A DNA stretch of 64,000 bases from Thermobacillus xylanilyticus (GCF_907165215.1 NZ_CAJRAY010000041.1:1-64000); one strand, 5' to 3'. Counted from the first letter of the stretch, positions 8,340 through 15,539 are shown. The notes: a model not told the origin generated them from the letters alone. Numbers and translations are program-made.

Positions 8340-9008
8340 GTGGATTATATTCTTTTTTTGATTGGTTCGTCATTTGAATATTTCGCTTATTTCGTTTTCA
8401 TGTTCACCTTGTTCCGTTTCCGCATCAAGCCCAAAATGATAGCGTTCACCCTGTTGATCGCTTTTCTGATGAGCCAAATTTCCTATGTCACCCGGCTCAA
8501 TGAGAACCTGGCCGAATTCTCATCCTACATCCAGCTCATTCTGCTGGTGATCTGGTTCTGTCTGTTGTTCAGAGTTCCGATGTTCTATTCGATCATTATG
8601 AATTTTTCCGGTTTCGTGGCGGGGTTTGTGCTTCAGGGCATCGTCGTTTCCGGATTGATGTTCATGCTCGATCTGACTTTGACCGACATTCAGAACAACC
8701 CCTGGATCATGTCCTCCATCCAGGTGCTCACGGCCATTCTTGAACTTGCGCTGTGCCGGCTGCTCTATGTCATGAACTGGAACTTTGATTTTGTTCCGAC
8801 CTCGCATCGCGCGGATGTGCGGTTCAGCGGCACGAATGCCATCTTGCTCTTCACCATCGTGCTGTGCATTTCCCTTGGCGCGGCCGCGGCATACCTGTTC
8901 CGGGACAAATTCGACAATTACTTCTTGTTTACCTATATAGTGTTTTTTGTTACGCTTCCCATATTCCTGTACTATCTCTTGAGGAAGGATTATGAGGATG
9001 CTTCGTAG
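8340..9008 (+). CDS. Multi-pass membrane protein of agr-like operon (kinase-less sensor-like)
   Basis: 222-residue protein made almost only of about six hydrophobic segments (for example FAYFVFMFTLFRF, IQLILLVIWFCLLF, AILLFTIVLCISLGAAAAYL, FFVTLPIFLYYLL) joined by short loops. Size and layout are those of the membrane sensor half of AgrC-type histidine kinases, but the protein stops at a short charged tail (RKDYEDAS) with no HisKA or HATPase region. GTG 8340 has AAAGGAG at 8322-8328. It overlaps agrB by 11 bases, so translation is probably coupled. A role as peptide receptor, peptide transporter partner, or immunity-like protein are all possible; the assignment to sensing is inference from position and topology. 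Confidence 0.8.
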   Translation: MDYILFLIGSSFEYFAYFVFMFTLFRFRIKPKMIAFTLLIAFLMSQISYVTRLNENLAEFSSYIQLILLVIWFCLLFRVPMFYSIIMNFSGFVAGFVLQGIVVSGLMFMLDLTLTDIQNNPWIMSSIQVLTAILELALCRLLYVMNWNFDFVPTSHRADVRFSGTNAILLFTIVLCISLGAAAAYLFRDKFDNYFLFTYIVFFVTLPIFLYYLLRKDYEDAS

Positions 9009-9531
9009 AGCCGCCGAGTCGCTGCATGGGGGCATGGTGCGCAACGGGGTATCGCCGCCTTCCGTGGACGTCATTTATTACGCGCTGAACGTTGCGGGCA
9101 ACACCTTGTCGATCATTGGCCTCACGCTGCTGATCGGATGGTTCACCGACGCCCTGCCCGATACGGCGCTTGCGCTGGTCTCGTTCGCGCTGATCCGGAT
9201 GTTCAGCGGCGGGTATCATCTGAAATCCGGATGGTTCTGCATCATCGCCTCCACCGCCGTCATGTCCGTCATACCGCATATTGTTTTGAACGATCTTTGG
9301 GTTTGCGTCTTCACGGCGGCAGCGGCGCTGCTCTTCCTTATCTTCGCCCCGTCCAATCTGGACAAGTACGCGAGAATTGCTCCTGGGTACTATCCGTTGC
9401 TCAAAGCGCTTACGACCGCCGCGGTCGCAGCCAATTTCTTCATCCGATCGGATGTGCTGGCCTTGGTATGCCTCTTGCAAGCCGTGTCCTTGCTCATCAA
9501 GAACACGCCGGAAGGGGGTGAACAAGGATGA
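8998..9531 (+). CDS. agrB: AgrB-like peptidase/processing protein
   Basis: Membrane cysteine endopeptidase that cuts the AgrD precursor and closes the lactone or thiolactone ring. The signature LIRMFSGGYHLKSGWFC supplies the catalytic pair His74 and Cys81, with the same seven-residue spacing as His77/Cys84 of Staphylococcus aureus AgrB. Several membrane helices follow (VCVFTAAAALLFLIFA, ALTTAAVAANFF, VLALVCLLQAVSLLI). Length of 177 residues is normal. ATG 8998 is favoured over ATG 8992 because GGAAGG at 8983-8988 is then nine bases away. The gene overlaps agrD by four bases (ATGA). Confidence 0.92.
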   Translation: MLRRAAESLHGGMVRNGVSPPSVDVIYYALNVAGNTLSIIGLTLLIGWFTDALPDTALALVSFALIRMFSGGYHLKSGWFCIIASTAVMSVIPHIVLNDLWVCVFTAAAALLFLIFAPSNLDKYARIAPGYYPLLKALTTAAVAANFFIRSDVLALVCLLQAVSLLIKNTPEGGEQG

Positions 9532-9659
9532 AGAGGCGCGTACTCAGGTTGATCGCTGCCGGCATAGCGGGCCTGGCCTCGCTGTTCGTTCTGACCGGTT
9601 CGCTGTATTATTTCAACAACCCGAAGATCCCGGCTGAACTCAGAAGGAAGGACGCATAA
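9528..9659 (+). CDS. agrD: AgrD-like cyclic lactone autoinducer precursor, serine type
   Basis: 43-residue peptide precursor with the three AgrD parts: a basic amphipathic/hydrophobic leader (residues 1-24, MKRRVLRLIA start), a core, and an acidic recognition tail NNPKIPAELRRKDA. The tail matches the PKxPxEL motif that AgrB needs. Aligned with clostridial-type AgrD the five-residue ring is Ser25-Leu-Tyr-Tyr-Phe29, so the usual Cys is replaced by Ser and the product would be a lactone, not a thiolactone, as in GBAP of Enterococcus faecalis and the Staphylococcus intermedius-group peptide. No Cys is present in the whole precursor. Ribosome site GGGGGTG lies before the ATG that overlaps the agrB stop. 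Ring size and N-terminal trimming are inferred. Confidence 0.88.
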   Translation: MKRRVLRLIAAGIAGLASLFVLTGSLYYFNNPKIPAELRRKDA

Positions 9660-9660
9660 C

Positions 9661-10056
9661 ATGCAAATACCGGTAGTCAGACGCGTAAGCCGACAAGAAT
9701 TCGAAATCGTCATGCTCGACTTGAACGACGTCCTCTTCACCTTTGTGGAAAGCAACGTCATCAAGTACCAGACCAAGAACGAAGTGTTCAGTCAAATCAG
9801 CACGCTCGAGGAGCAGGAGCGATTCCTGTCGACGATGGGTTTCAAAAAACTCGAGCGCGGGTACCTTGTTCAAATGGACAAGGTGAAGTGGTACGATGAC
9901 GAGACCCATCAGGTGTTCTTCGAGCCGTACCCTTCCAAGAATGCGCCGAGCGCTCCGGTGTCCCGCGTGCATCGCAAGGATGTGCCGGAAGAACTGGTCG
10001 TCAAACGGCGCGCGCGCGGTTATGCGCGCGGGTTCTACTCCCCGTTTGAACGATGA
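9661..10056 (+). CDS. Stand-alone LytTR-type DNA-binding protein
   Basis: 131-residue regulator with no receiver domain. Residues about 15-95 read as a LytTR domain: DVLFTFVESNVIKYQTKNEV, then LEEQERFL, then FKKLERGYLVQMDKVKWYDD, matching the D-I-h-Y-I-E ... F-x-R-hydrophobic-H-R/G-S/Y-hydrophobic-V-N/Q-hydrophobic-D-K/H-hydrophobic pattern. The C-terminal 30 residues are basic and Arg/Gly-rich (KRRARGYARGFY), unusual for the family. It begins one base after the agrD stop, so it belongs to the agr-like operon. AgrA normally couples LytTR to a phosphorylated receiver; here control must come by another route, such as direct ligand, membrane sequestration or mere abundance. Confidence 0.78.
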   Translation: MQIPVVRRVSRQEFEIVMLDLNDVLFTFVESNVIKYQTKNEVFSQISTLEEQERFLSTMGFKKLERGYLVQMDKVKWYDDETHQVFFEPYPSKNAPSAPVSRVHRKDVPEELVVKRRARGYARGFYSPFER

Positions 10057-10082
10057 TGTGTCAGAAGCGGATCAAGTGCAGC

Positions 10083-10111
10083 AAGGCCGGCCGATGAATT
10101 CGGCCGGCCTT
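10083..10111 (+). terminator. Terminator of agr-like operon
   Basis: Twelve-base perfect arms AAGGCCGGCCGA (10083-10094) and TCGGCCGGCCTT (10100-10111) with a five-base loop; the following bases are TCAAAATT rather than a clean T-run. Confidence 0.65.
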
Positions 10112-10146
10112 CAAAATTCGCACAGTGCGGGAGGCGGTGGTCAAAG

Positions 10147-10965
10147 ATGGACATCCGATTCAGGACTCCGGGCAGGATGCTGAATCCGGCCGGCGGATTT
10201 CTGGAAGGGTACACGCATACGTTCAATCCTTACGCCGGCTGCGCATTCGGCTGTTCCTACTGCTATGTCCGCAGAATGCCGGTCGGCATGTTCCGTGCGT
10301 CACCCTGGGGCGAATGGGTCGACGTGAAGCGGATGGACCGGGAGGCGTTCCGCAAGGAATGGCAGCGGGCCCGAGGTCGGGGAAGGATGACCGTCTTCGT
10401 GGGGTCTGCGACGGACCCGTACCAGCCCGCAGAAGCCCGATTCGGCGTCACGCGCGCCCTTCTGGAGATCATGGCGGAGGCGCCGGCTGACTTCGTGCTG
10501 CTGCAGACGCGCAGCCCCCTCGTGGTGCGCGATGCGGATCTGCTTCGCCGCCTCGGACCCCGCGTGCGCGTCAGCATGACAATTGAGACGGACCTGGAGT
10601 CCGTCCGCAAGCGTTTCACGCCGAAGGCGCCGCCCATTGCGGCCAGGAAGCGCGCGCTCGCGGAGTTGCGGGATGCCGGCGTTGACGTGCAGATCGCCGT
10701 ATCGCCGCTGCTGCCGCACGGCGGATCGTTCGCCGCCGATCTGGCGCGAATGGCGCCGCGCATCGTCGTGGACGATTTTTTTCACGGCGACGGAGCGGGA
10801 GGGAAGCGGACGGAAGCGCTGGGCATTCGCAGGATGTATGAGCAAGCCGGGGAAGGGGAACTGTACCATCCGGAGACGGCGCGAACGTTCTACGACACGC
10901 TGCGCCGTCATGCCGGCAAATCCGGATGCATCGCGTTGTGGAGCCGGGACGGGTTTCTGCCGTAA
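10147..10965 (+). CDS. Radical SAM protein (SplB/Rv2578c-like)
   Basis: Radical S-adenosylmethionine enzyme with the 4Fe-4S motif CAFGCSYC near residues 37-44 (C-x3-C-x2-C), preceded by NPYAG. The following YVRRMP, FVGSATDPYQPAEA and LLQTRSPLVVRDADLLRRL segments are typical of the stand-alone SplB-like/PA0069 family, whose substrate is unknown; length of 272 residues is close to the family norm. It is not spore photoproduct lyase by length or context. It follows the agr operon terminator and faces the SLH gene convergently. Confidence 0.85.
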   Translation: MDIRFRTPGRMLNPAGGFLEGYTHTFNPYAGCAFGCSYCYVRRMPVGMFRASPWGEWVDVKRMDREAFRKEWQRARGRGRMTVFVGSATDPYQPAEARFGVTRALLEIMAEAPADFVLLQTRSPLVVRDADLLRRLGPRVRVSMTIETDLESVRKRFTPKAPPIAARKRALAELRDAGVDVQIAVSPLLPHGGSFAADLARMAPRIVVDDFFHGDGAGGKRTEALGIRRMYEQAGEGELYHPETARTFYDTLRRHAGKSGCIALWSRDGFLP

Positions 10966-10983
10966 CGATCCCCCGCCCGCCGG

Positions 10984-11928
10984 TTATTCCGGGAGCGCGA
11001 GCACCGGCTTGTATTCCGAGCCGATGTACACCGCCGTCGAGACTTCGGTCAGCACCTGCGGGTAGATGCGGTCGGGATTGGGCATGACCGGCTCGACATG
11101 CAGGAATGCCTTGCCTTGATCAAATACGATGGACGCCACCCGGATGCCGTATCCCGGGTGAGGCGCGGTCGCCCGAACGGTCACCGTGTTCACTTCGCCG
11201 GTCAGCGGCGCGGATTCAAGCTTAAGATCGGTGAGCGGCGACGGATCGGAGGCTTTTGCAGGTTTGCCCGACGCTTCAAGCTGGCGGAGGAAGGCCGAAG
11301 CTTCGTAGACCATGCCGGCTGCTTCGCTGCGCGTGATGGCCCGCTTCGGCTCGAAACGCCGGTCCTTGTCCAGTTCGGCTATGCCGGCAAAAAGCAGCAG
11401 CTGCACGCTTTCCCGGTACTCCGGCGCGATGTCGGCGGCGTCTTCGATCACCAGTTTCGGCTTCGGAAGAGCAAAGCCGGCCTTGGACGAAATTCCGCGG
11501 TAGAGATGATAGGCAAAGCGCTCGCGCGTCATCGACAGGTCGGGTTTGACGCTGCGCGGCATGTCGAGATAAAAACTTGCCGTAATAAACGCGTCGGAAT
11601 ACCATTTGCCGTCCAGGACGAAATCATAGGAATCGCTTGCCTTCGGTTCTTTGACGAATCGGATGCCGTCGAGTCCGAGCTTGAGTCCCTTGACGATCAT
11701 GGAAACGCCTTCAGCATACGTCAGCCTGTCGTCCGGCCGGAACCTGCCGTTTGCATCGCCCGACACGACGCCTTCTTCCTGAAGATGGCGTATCCGGTCG
11801 GCGTTCGGGTCGCCTTGAATGTCCGGAAATGCCGCGGCCGATCCAACGAATGACAGCCAGATCAGCAGCCCTGCCGCAAACATTGCCGCCGAAAGACGGT
11901 ACCGACAGCCTCTGCGCGTGTTCATCAT
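10984..11928 (-). CDS. S-layer-homology (SLH) domain protein, secreted
   Basis: Exported protein with a signal peptide (basic start, hydrophobic AAMFAAGLLIWLSFVGSAAA, cleavage probably after AAA). Three SLH-like segments follow: FPDIQGDPNADRIRHLQEEG with GDANGRFRPDDRLTYAEG; a degenerate middle one (TASFYLDM ... LSMTRERFAYHL); and IAELDKDRRFEPKRAITRSE. The C-terminal about 80 residues form a small beta domain of unknown type. SLH modules bind pyruvylated wall polysaccharide, so the protein should sit on the cell wall. ATG 11928 has GAGGTGA seven bases upstream. Gene is convergent with the radical SAM gene. Confidence 0.85.
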   Translation of the reverse strand: MMNTRRGCRYRLSAAMFAAGLLIWLSFVGSAAAFPDIQGDPNADRIRHLQEEGVVSGDANGRFRPDDRLTYAEGVSMIVKGLKLGLDGIRFVKEPKASDSYDFVLDGKWYSDAFITASFYLDMPRSVKPDLSMTRERFAYHLYRGISSKAGFALPKPKLVIEDAADIAPEYRESVQLLLFAGIAELDKDRRFEPKRAITRSEAAGMVYEASAFLRQLEASGKPAKASDPSPLTDLKLESAPLTGEVNTVTVRATAPHPGYGIRVASIVFDQGKAFLHVEPVMPNPDRIYPQVLTEVSTAVYIGSEYKPVLALPE

Positions 11929-12033
11929 GCCGATCACCTCGAAGCGATTGATGGGTAAGGCGAGCATCCTTTATAAACCATTGGACGCCTGAAACTGTCG
12001 AAAAGTTGCGTGGCAACTGCCGGCAAAAAGAAA

Positions 12034-12060
12034 AAGAACCCTTGAGTCTCAAGGGTTCTT
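12034..12060 (-). terminator. Terminator of tRNA-Val
   Basis: On the minus strand, 13-base perfect arms AAGAACCCTTGAG and CTCAAGGGTTCTT around one base, followed by a T-rich tail TTTTTCTTTTT. Confidence 0.85.
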
Positions 12061-12073
12061 GGACGTTTGATAA

Positions 12074-12149
12074 TGGTGATCTGTAGTGGGCTCGAACCAC
12101 TGACCCCCACCCTGTCAAGATGGTGCTCTCCCAGCTGAGCTAACAGATC
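12074..12149 (-). tRNA. tRNA-Val (GAC)
   Basis: 76-base cloverleaf on the minus strand with encoded CCA, acceptor GATCTGT/ACAGATC, anticodon stem CCATC/GGTGG and loop TTGACAG. Confidence 0.93.
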
Positions 12150-12169
12150 ATATCGCAGTGACGAGTTAT

Positions 12170-12198
12170 AATATATCAAGTTTCGAACCGTTAGTCAA
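12170..12198 (-). promoter_or_regulatory. Sigma-A promoter of tRNA-Val
   Basis: On the minus strand TTGACT (12193-12198), a 17-base spacer and TATATT (12170-12175), about 20 bases before the tRNA. Confidence 0.75.
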
Positions 12199-12360
12199 CC
12201 CCATTATCAAAAAAAATTTTTGGTGATTCGTTTTCGTCGGAACGCCCTCCGGATGATCCGGATTAATGGATGACCTTTGCGGGCATACTGACTTTCGGAC
12301 AGAATGGCTGACGGGGCGGCTGCGATTCGGCCTCTCGCATGGACAAGGAGCGAGACGGTG

Positions 12361-12591
12361 ATGACGGAACGGGAGACTTTTACGGCCGTGCGCAAGAACG
12401 GCGACGGCGATATAACGGCTTTCCGCACCTCGGCGGGGCGGGAACTGAATTACGAACAGGCCCTCCGCGAAGTGCAGGAAGGCCGGATCAAAGGCGCGAA
12501 TGTGTTCAAGGGAAGGGACGGCGAGATGTACATCCGCGGCGATGCCGACGGAGATCCCGCCAACAACCTCGACAATCTGCCGATGTTCTGA
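12361..12591 (+). CDS. DUF3892-like small protein
   Basis: 76-residue soluble protein. The segment GDITAFRTSAGRELNYEQAL and the following GANVFKGRDGEMYIRGDADG match the DUF3892 pattern as I recall it: small Bacillota proteins of unknown function. ATG 12361 (or the adjacent GTG 12358) follows AAGGAG at 12345-12350. The acidic C-terminus ends NNLDNLPMF. The gene is monocistronic, with a bidirectional hairpin right after the stop. Confidence 0.8.
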   Translation: MTERETFTAVRKNGDGDITAFRTSAGRELNYEQALREVQEGRIKGANVFKGRDGEMYIRGDADGDPANNLDNLPMF

Positions 12592-12600
12592 AACGTGCAA

Positions 12601-12636
12601 AAAGCCTCCGGCTGCCGATCGTCGGCCGGAGGCTTT
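12601..12636. terminator. Bidirectional terminator
   Basis: Perfect 12-base arms AAAGCCTCCGGC (12601-12612) and GCCGGAGGCTTT (12625-12636). A runs and T runs flank both sides; it serves the small plus-strand gene and the facing minus-strand hydrolase gene. Confidence 0.8.
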
Positions 12637-12653
12637 CGCCGTGTTATGCACTA

Positions 12654-13418
12654 TTACGGACCGGACGGGGCTGTCGGCTCGACTTTGCCGTCCGAAATCG
12701 TGTATCGGACATGCTGTTCGATGAACTTCATCCGTCCGGTGCGGCCTTCGTAGCGGTCCTTGTCGTCCGCGTAATGCATGAGATAAATCTTCGACTGCAC
12801 ATCTTCGGGCAGCGTCAGCAGTTCCTCCAGCGTGGCGTGGACCTCGCCCGGTGTGACAAACTGGCAATCGTGGAAGACGACGCATCCGCGATTCCGCACC
12901 AGGTCCGTCACGAGCTCGGGATGGAACCGCATGTCGGCCGTATAGAAGAAGCTGTTGTTGAACAGCAGCGAGTAGCTGATTTTGCCCGGAATATGCTCCG
13001 TGCGAATGATCTCGACGGTCAGACCGTCGTGCAGAACGGCCGGAATGCCTTCACGGATCCGCCGCACTTCAAAATAATCTTCGAGCTTCTGCGATTGTTC
13101 CTGCCACAGACCTCCCCTGAGAGAATGCTCCCACAGCGGTTCGGCCAGTTTGTCGGGTACGTACAACACCGGCCGTTTGCGATATTGGAATTTCATGCGG
13201 AACGCGTATTCTTCCAGTCCGCCGATGTGGTCGGCGTGAATATGGGAGATCAGGACGGCATCGATGCCGTCCAGCGGCTGGCCGATCTGGTGGAGCGAGA
13301 GCAGCGCGGTAATGCCGCAATCGATCAGCAGCGTGAACCCGTTCTGGCAGAGCAATGCATTGTTATTGTAATACTTCTTGGCAAACGCATTTCCGGTTCC
13401 GAGCATTAAAATATCCAA
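12654..13418 (-). CDS. MBL-fold metal-dependent hydrolase
   Basis: Metallo-beta-lactamase-fold enzyme. The HxHxDH motif is present as SHIHADHIGG, with further metal ligands likely in FYTADMRFHPE and VFHDCQF and a late LMHYADD histidine. Sequence style (MLGTGNAFAK start, NNALLCQNGFTLLIDCG) resembles the RNase Z/ComA-like group of Bacillota hydrolases of unknown substrate. TTG 13418 is preferred because AAGGGAG lies eight bases upstream and it yields the usual family start; a TTG at 13451 would add eleven residues. Monocistronic and convergent with the DUF3892 gene. Confidence 0.85.
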   Translation of the reverse strand: MDILMLGTGNAFAKKYYNNNALLCQNGFTLLIDCGITALLSLHQIGQPLDGIDAVLISHIHADHIGGLEEYAFRMKFQYRKRPVLYVPDKLAEPLWEHSLRGGLWQEQSQKLEDYFEVRRIREGIPAVLHDGLTVEIIRTEHIPGKISYSLLFNNSFFYTADMRFHPELVTDLVRNRGCVVFHDCQFVTPGEVHATLEELLTLPEDVQSKIYLMHYADDKDRYEGRTGRMKFIEQHVRYTISDGKVEPTAPSGP

Positions 13419-13578
13419 TAACGGAACTCCCTTCCGGGTACGTTTGTTCAAACTTTATCATTTTTTTTACAGTAAGGAAAGAGGCTGAACAAATTCTGAA
13501 CAACCGGGCATTCGCGCATGCGCGGAGGCGGGCGCTAGCATATAATGGGGCGGATTTTCGCGGAGAGGAGTCCTGCCC

Positions 13579-13779
13579 ATGAGCAAGGCCAAAGCGGGAA
13601 AAAAACGGGCGAATCAACGCTCAGACCGCCCCGTCGTCCGCATGAGCATCGTGCTGTCCGATACCTGTGAAGCGTGTCCGACACCCTGCCCGCGCGGCAT
13701 CCGGTACCGGCTGCGCATGCGGGAACCCGGAGCTGTCGGCAAAGGCGTGCCCTGCATCCTGACCCGCACCGTGCAATGA
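13579..13779 (+). CDS. Small Cys-containing basic protein, 66 aa
   Basis: Lysine/arginine-rich N-terminus (MSKAKAGKKRANQRSDR), then VVRMSIVLSDTCEACPTPCPRGI with three cysteines (C-x2-C-x3-C) and a fourth in VGKGVPCIL. The pattern suggests a small zinc or iron-sulfur site. No membrane segment. GGAG precedes the ATG at a normal distance, and TATAAT at 13541-13546 could be its -10 element, though no -35 is clear. A perfect palindrome CGCGCATGCGCG lies at 13513-13524 upstream. I do not recognise the family. Confidence 0.6.
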   Translation: MSKAKAGKKRANQRSDRPVVRMSIVLSDTCEACPTPCPRGIRYRLRMREPGAVGKGVPCILTRTVQ

Positions 13780-13877
13780 ATCTCTCGAGCGCATGCGTAT
13801 TTCCCGGGCGAGCGCAAATCGCGACAAGAGACGACAGCAGGAAAGTCGGAAAATTGTTCGCATGGCGCCCCGCAACT

Positions 13878-13906
13878 TTGGACAACTGGTCGAGTATAAC
13901 TATACA
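13878..13906 (+). promoter_or_regulatory. Sigma-A promoter
   Basis: TTGGAC (13878-13883), 17-base spacer, TATACA (13901-13906), 27 bases before the gene for the stalk-domain protein. Confidence 0.7.
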
Positions 13907-13932
13907 TCCAAGGAAATGCTGACGGAGGGTTC

Positions 13933-14511
13933 ATGCGCATGAGATTCAAGAAGGTGCTCATATCCGCACTCCTGCTGTCCTTGTGGGGAGGCAGCATGAT
14001 ATTCGCGGACACGGTCAGCCAGAAAATCAAGGTTTCGGTGAACGGTTCGGCCCTGAGCGAATCGGGCATCGTGGTGGACGGAACGACGTTTCTGCCGATC
14101 AGGCAGCTGGCCGACTCGTTGAATGCTTTTATCTCCTGGGGCGACAACAAGCAGGTCAATATCAACAAGCCGAACATCCACATGATGACCATGAGCGTGA
14201 ACTCGAACGGCGTATATCCTTTCCAGGCCGTCGAGAAGGGCAGCACGGTTACCTTTTATGTGCTGGTGCACGGTGACAGCCTGAGTACGCCGATTTCGGC
14301 CGCCAAGATGGAAATTGTGGATCCGGGCAATACGGCCAAGGAGTTATATTACGAGAGCAATCCCGAAAACCTGAACATCTTTCAGCTTCGCACGAAAGAG
14401 CTGAAATACAAATTTGCCTCCGAAGGCGAGTACAAAGTGCGCATGTACATGATGCCCGCGTCGGGAAGCGAATGGACGCTCGTTTCCGAGAAACTGATTT
14501 TCTCCAAATGA
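13933..14511 (+). CDS. Secreted copper-amine-oxidase-N-like (stalk) domain protein
   Basis: 192-residue exported protein. The signal peptide is MRMRFKKVLISALLLSLWGG onward, with cleavage likely after FAD. Residues about 30-80 (KIKVSVNGSALSESGIVVDG then TTFLPIRQLADSL and an ISWGDNKQVNI end) are a copper amine oxidase N-terminal-like module, a very common stalk/wall module in Paenibacillaceae with no oxidase activity of its own. The C-terminal half is a beta-rich domain (FYVLVHGDSL ... LRTKELKYKFASEGEYKVRM) of the intracellular-proteinase-inhibitor or immunoglobulin-like sort. ATG 13933 and ATG 13939 are both possible; GGAGG at 13924-13928 fits the second slightly better. Confidence 0.8.
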   Translation: MRMRFKKVLISALLLSLWGGSMIFADTVSQKIKVSVNGSALSESGIVVDGTTFLPIRQLADSLNAFISWGDNKQVNINKPNIHMMTMSVNSNGVYPFQAVEKGSTVTFYVLVHGDSLSTPISAAKMEIVDPGNTAKELYYESNPENLNIFQLRTKELKYKFASEGEYKVRMYMMPASGSEWTLVSEKLIFSK

Positions 14512-14532
14512 CCTGCATGCCCGTGGTGCCGC

Positions 14533-14560
14533 ACAAGCGCTCCGTTCGCGGAGCGCTTGT
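14533..14560 (+). terminator. Intrinsic terminator
   Basis: Twelve-base arms ACAAGCGCTCCG and CGGAGCGCTTGT closed by a TTCG tetraloop, 21 bases after the stalk-domain gene; followed by CGTTTG. Confidence 0.75.
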
Positions 14561-14632
14561 CGTTTGACCCGGCGGCTAGCGGCATGGTACGATACGTTTG
14601 ATGGCATATGATATTCGAAATGAGGGTTGTCG

Positions 14633-14947
14633 ATGAGCGAACATTCGCATGACCATGCTTGCGGTTGCGGCCATGACCACGAGCATGATCACGAACACGA
14701 TCCCGTGTTCATCGTAACGGATGAAGAAGGCCGCGAACACGAGATGATCATGGTGTACACGTTCGATTCGGAAGGTTCGGCCTATGCCGTGCTGCTGGAT
14801 CGGAATGATCCGGAAGCGGACGGCGTCATCTTCCGGATCGAGGAAGAGAATGATGAAATGTTCCTCGTCGGCATTGAAGACGACGAAGAATGGGAACGCG
14901 TGGCAAGGATTTACGAGGAGATTGCCAGCCAGGAAGACCAGGGTTGA
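14633..14947 (+). CDS. DUF1292 family protein with His/Cys-rich N-terminus
   Basis: 104-residue acidic cytosolic protein of the DUF1292 (YrzB-like) family: core ITDEE-type start (FIVTDEEGREHEMIMVYTF), then YAVLLDRND and VIFRIEEENDEMFLVGIEDD, then WERVARIYEE. In front of the core is an extension MSEHSHDHACGCGHDHEHDH with many His and two Cys, an obvious metal-binding candidate. ATG 14633 has GAGGG at 14622-14626. In Bacillota such genes usually lie near alaS-yrzL-yrrK; those are absent here. Function unknown. Confidence 0.85.
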   Translation: MSEHSHDHACGCGHDHEHDHEHDPVFIVTDEEGREHEMIMVYTFDSEGSAYAVLLDRNDPEADGVIFRIEEENDEMFLVGIEDDEEWERVARIYEEIASQEDQG

Positions 14948-14966
14948 TCTTGAACTCCGGCAAGAA

Positions 14967-15001
14967 GGCCGGTCATCGAACATCGATGGCCGGCCGTTTT
15001 T
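14967..15001 (+). terminator. Intrinsic terminator of DUF1292 gene
   Basis: Thirteen-base arms GGCCGGTCATCGA and TCGATGGCCGGCC (one G-U pair), three-base loop, then GTTTTT. Confidence 0.85.
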
Positions 15002-15040
15002 ACGTGCACGCCCAACGGATGCGTCCGCCGAACGGACGGC

Positions 15041-15454
15041 TTATTTCCGCGGGTTGTAGTAGATGGTTCGGCCGTTGAACAATTTCAACTCGGCCTGCAG
15101 ATGTTTGGCCAGATATTTGCACAATTCGTTCGCTTTTCCCTTGTCGCCGTGCGTCGCATCGTCCGGCAGCACGACCTGCACGTAATGCACCGTGCGATCG
15201 CCGCGCTCCGTCTGCCCGACGCCGATCACGATGTAGCGATAGTGCGAGTCCGTACCTTTCAGGTAAAACCACGGTTCGCCTTCCTTGGTCTCGATCGTGT
15301 ACGGGAAGGCGGCGTCCGCGTAGTCCCAGCCCAGCTGACGGCCGGTAAGCGCGGTCTGTTCCCGATATCGCTGCAACTGTTCCTTCACGCCGTCCAGCGT
15401 CAGCTGCTCGACGGCGGAGCCTTCCACGAAATAGATGTAAGCGCTTTGACTCAC
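15041..15454 (-). CDS. DUF1885-like protein
   Basis: About 137-residue soluble protein, SQSAYIYFVEGSAVEQLTLD at the start and VQVVLPDDATHGDKGKANEL near the end, which I associate with the Bacillales DUF1885 family of unknown function. GTG 15454 gives the canonical start; TTG 15460 and GTG 15466 are in frame and the GGAGG at 15466-15470 would also serve TTG 15460. No signal peptide or membrane helix. Monocistronic, with its own promoter. Confidence 0.7.
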   Translation of the reverse strand: MSQSAYIYFVEGSAVEQLTLDGVKEQLQRYREQTALTGRQLGWDYADAAFPYTIETKEGEPWFYLKGTDSHYRYIVIGVGQTERGDRTVHYVQVVLPDDATHGDKGKANELCKYLAKHLQAELKLFNGRTIYYNPRK

Positions 15455-15477
15455 CTGCAAAGCCACCTCCCAGAACT

Positions 15478-15506
15478 AGGATAGCACTGAAGCCGGCGCT
15501 TGACAA
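15478..15506 (-). promoter_or_regulatory. Sigma-A promoter of DUF1885 gene
   Basis: Minus strand TTGTCA (15501-15506), 17-base spacer, TATCCT (15478-15483). Confidence 0.6.
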
Positions 15507-15539
15507 CAAGCACCGGCTTCGGCAGGAAACCGCCCGGGT

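Noticed and set aside
12166-12885. Minus-strand open frame overlapping the DUF3892 gene and MBL gene end
   Set aside because: Overlaps a tRNA promoter, a terminator and two better genes; no ribosome site or family pattern.
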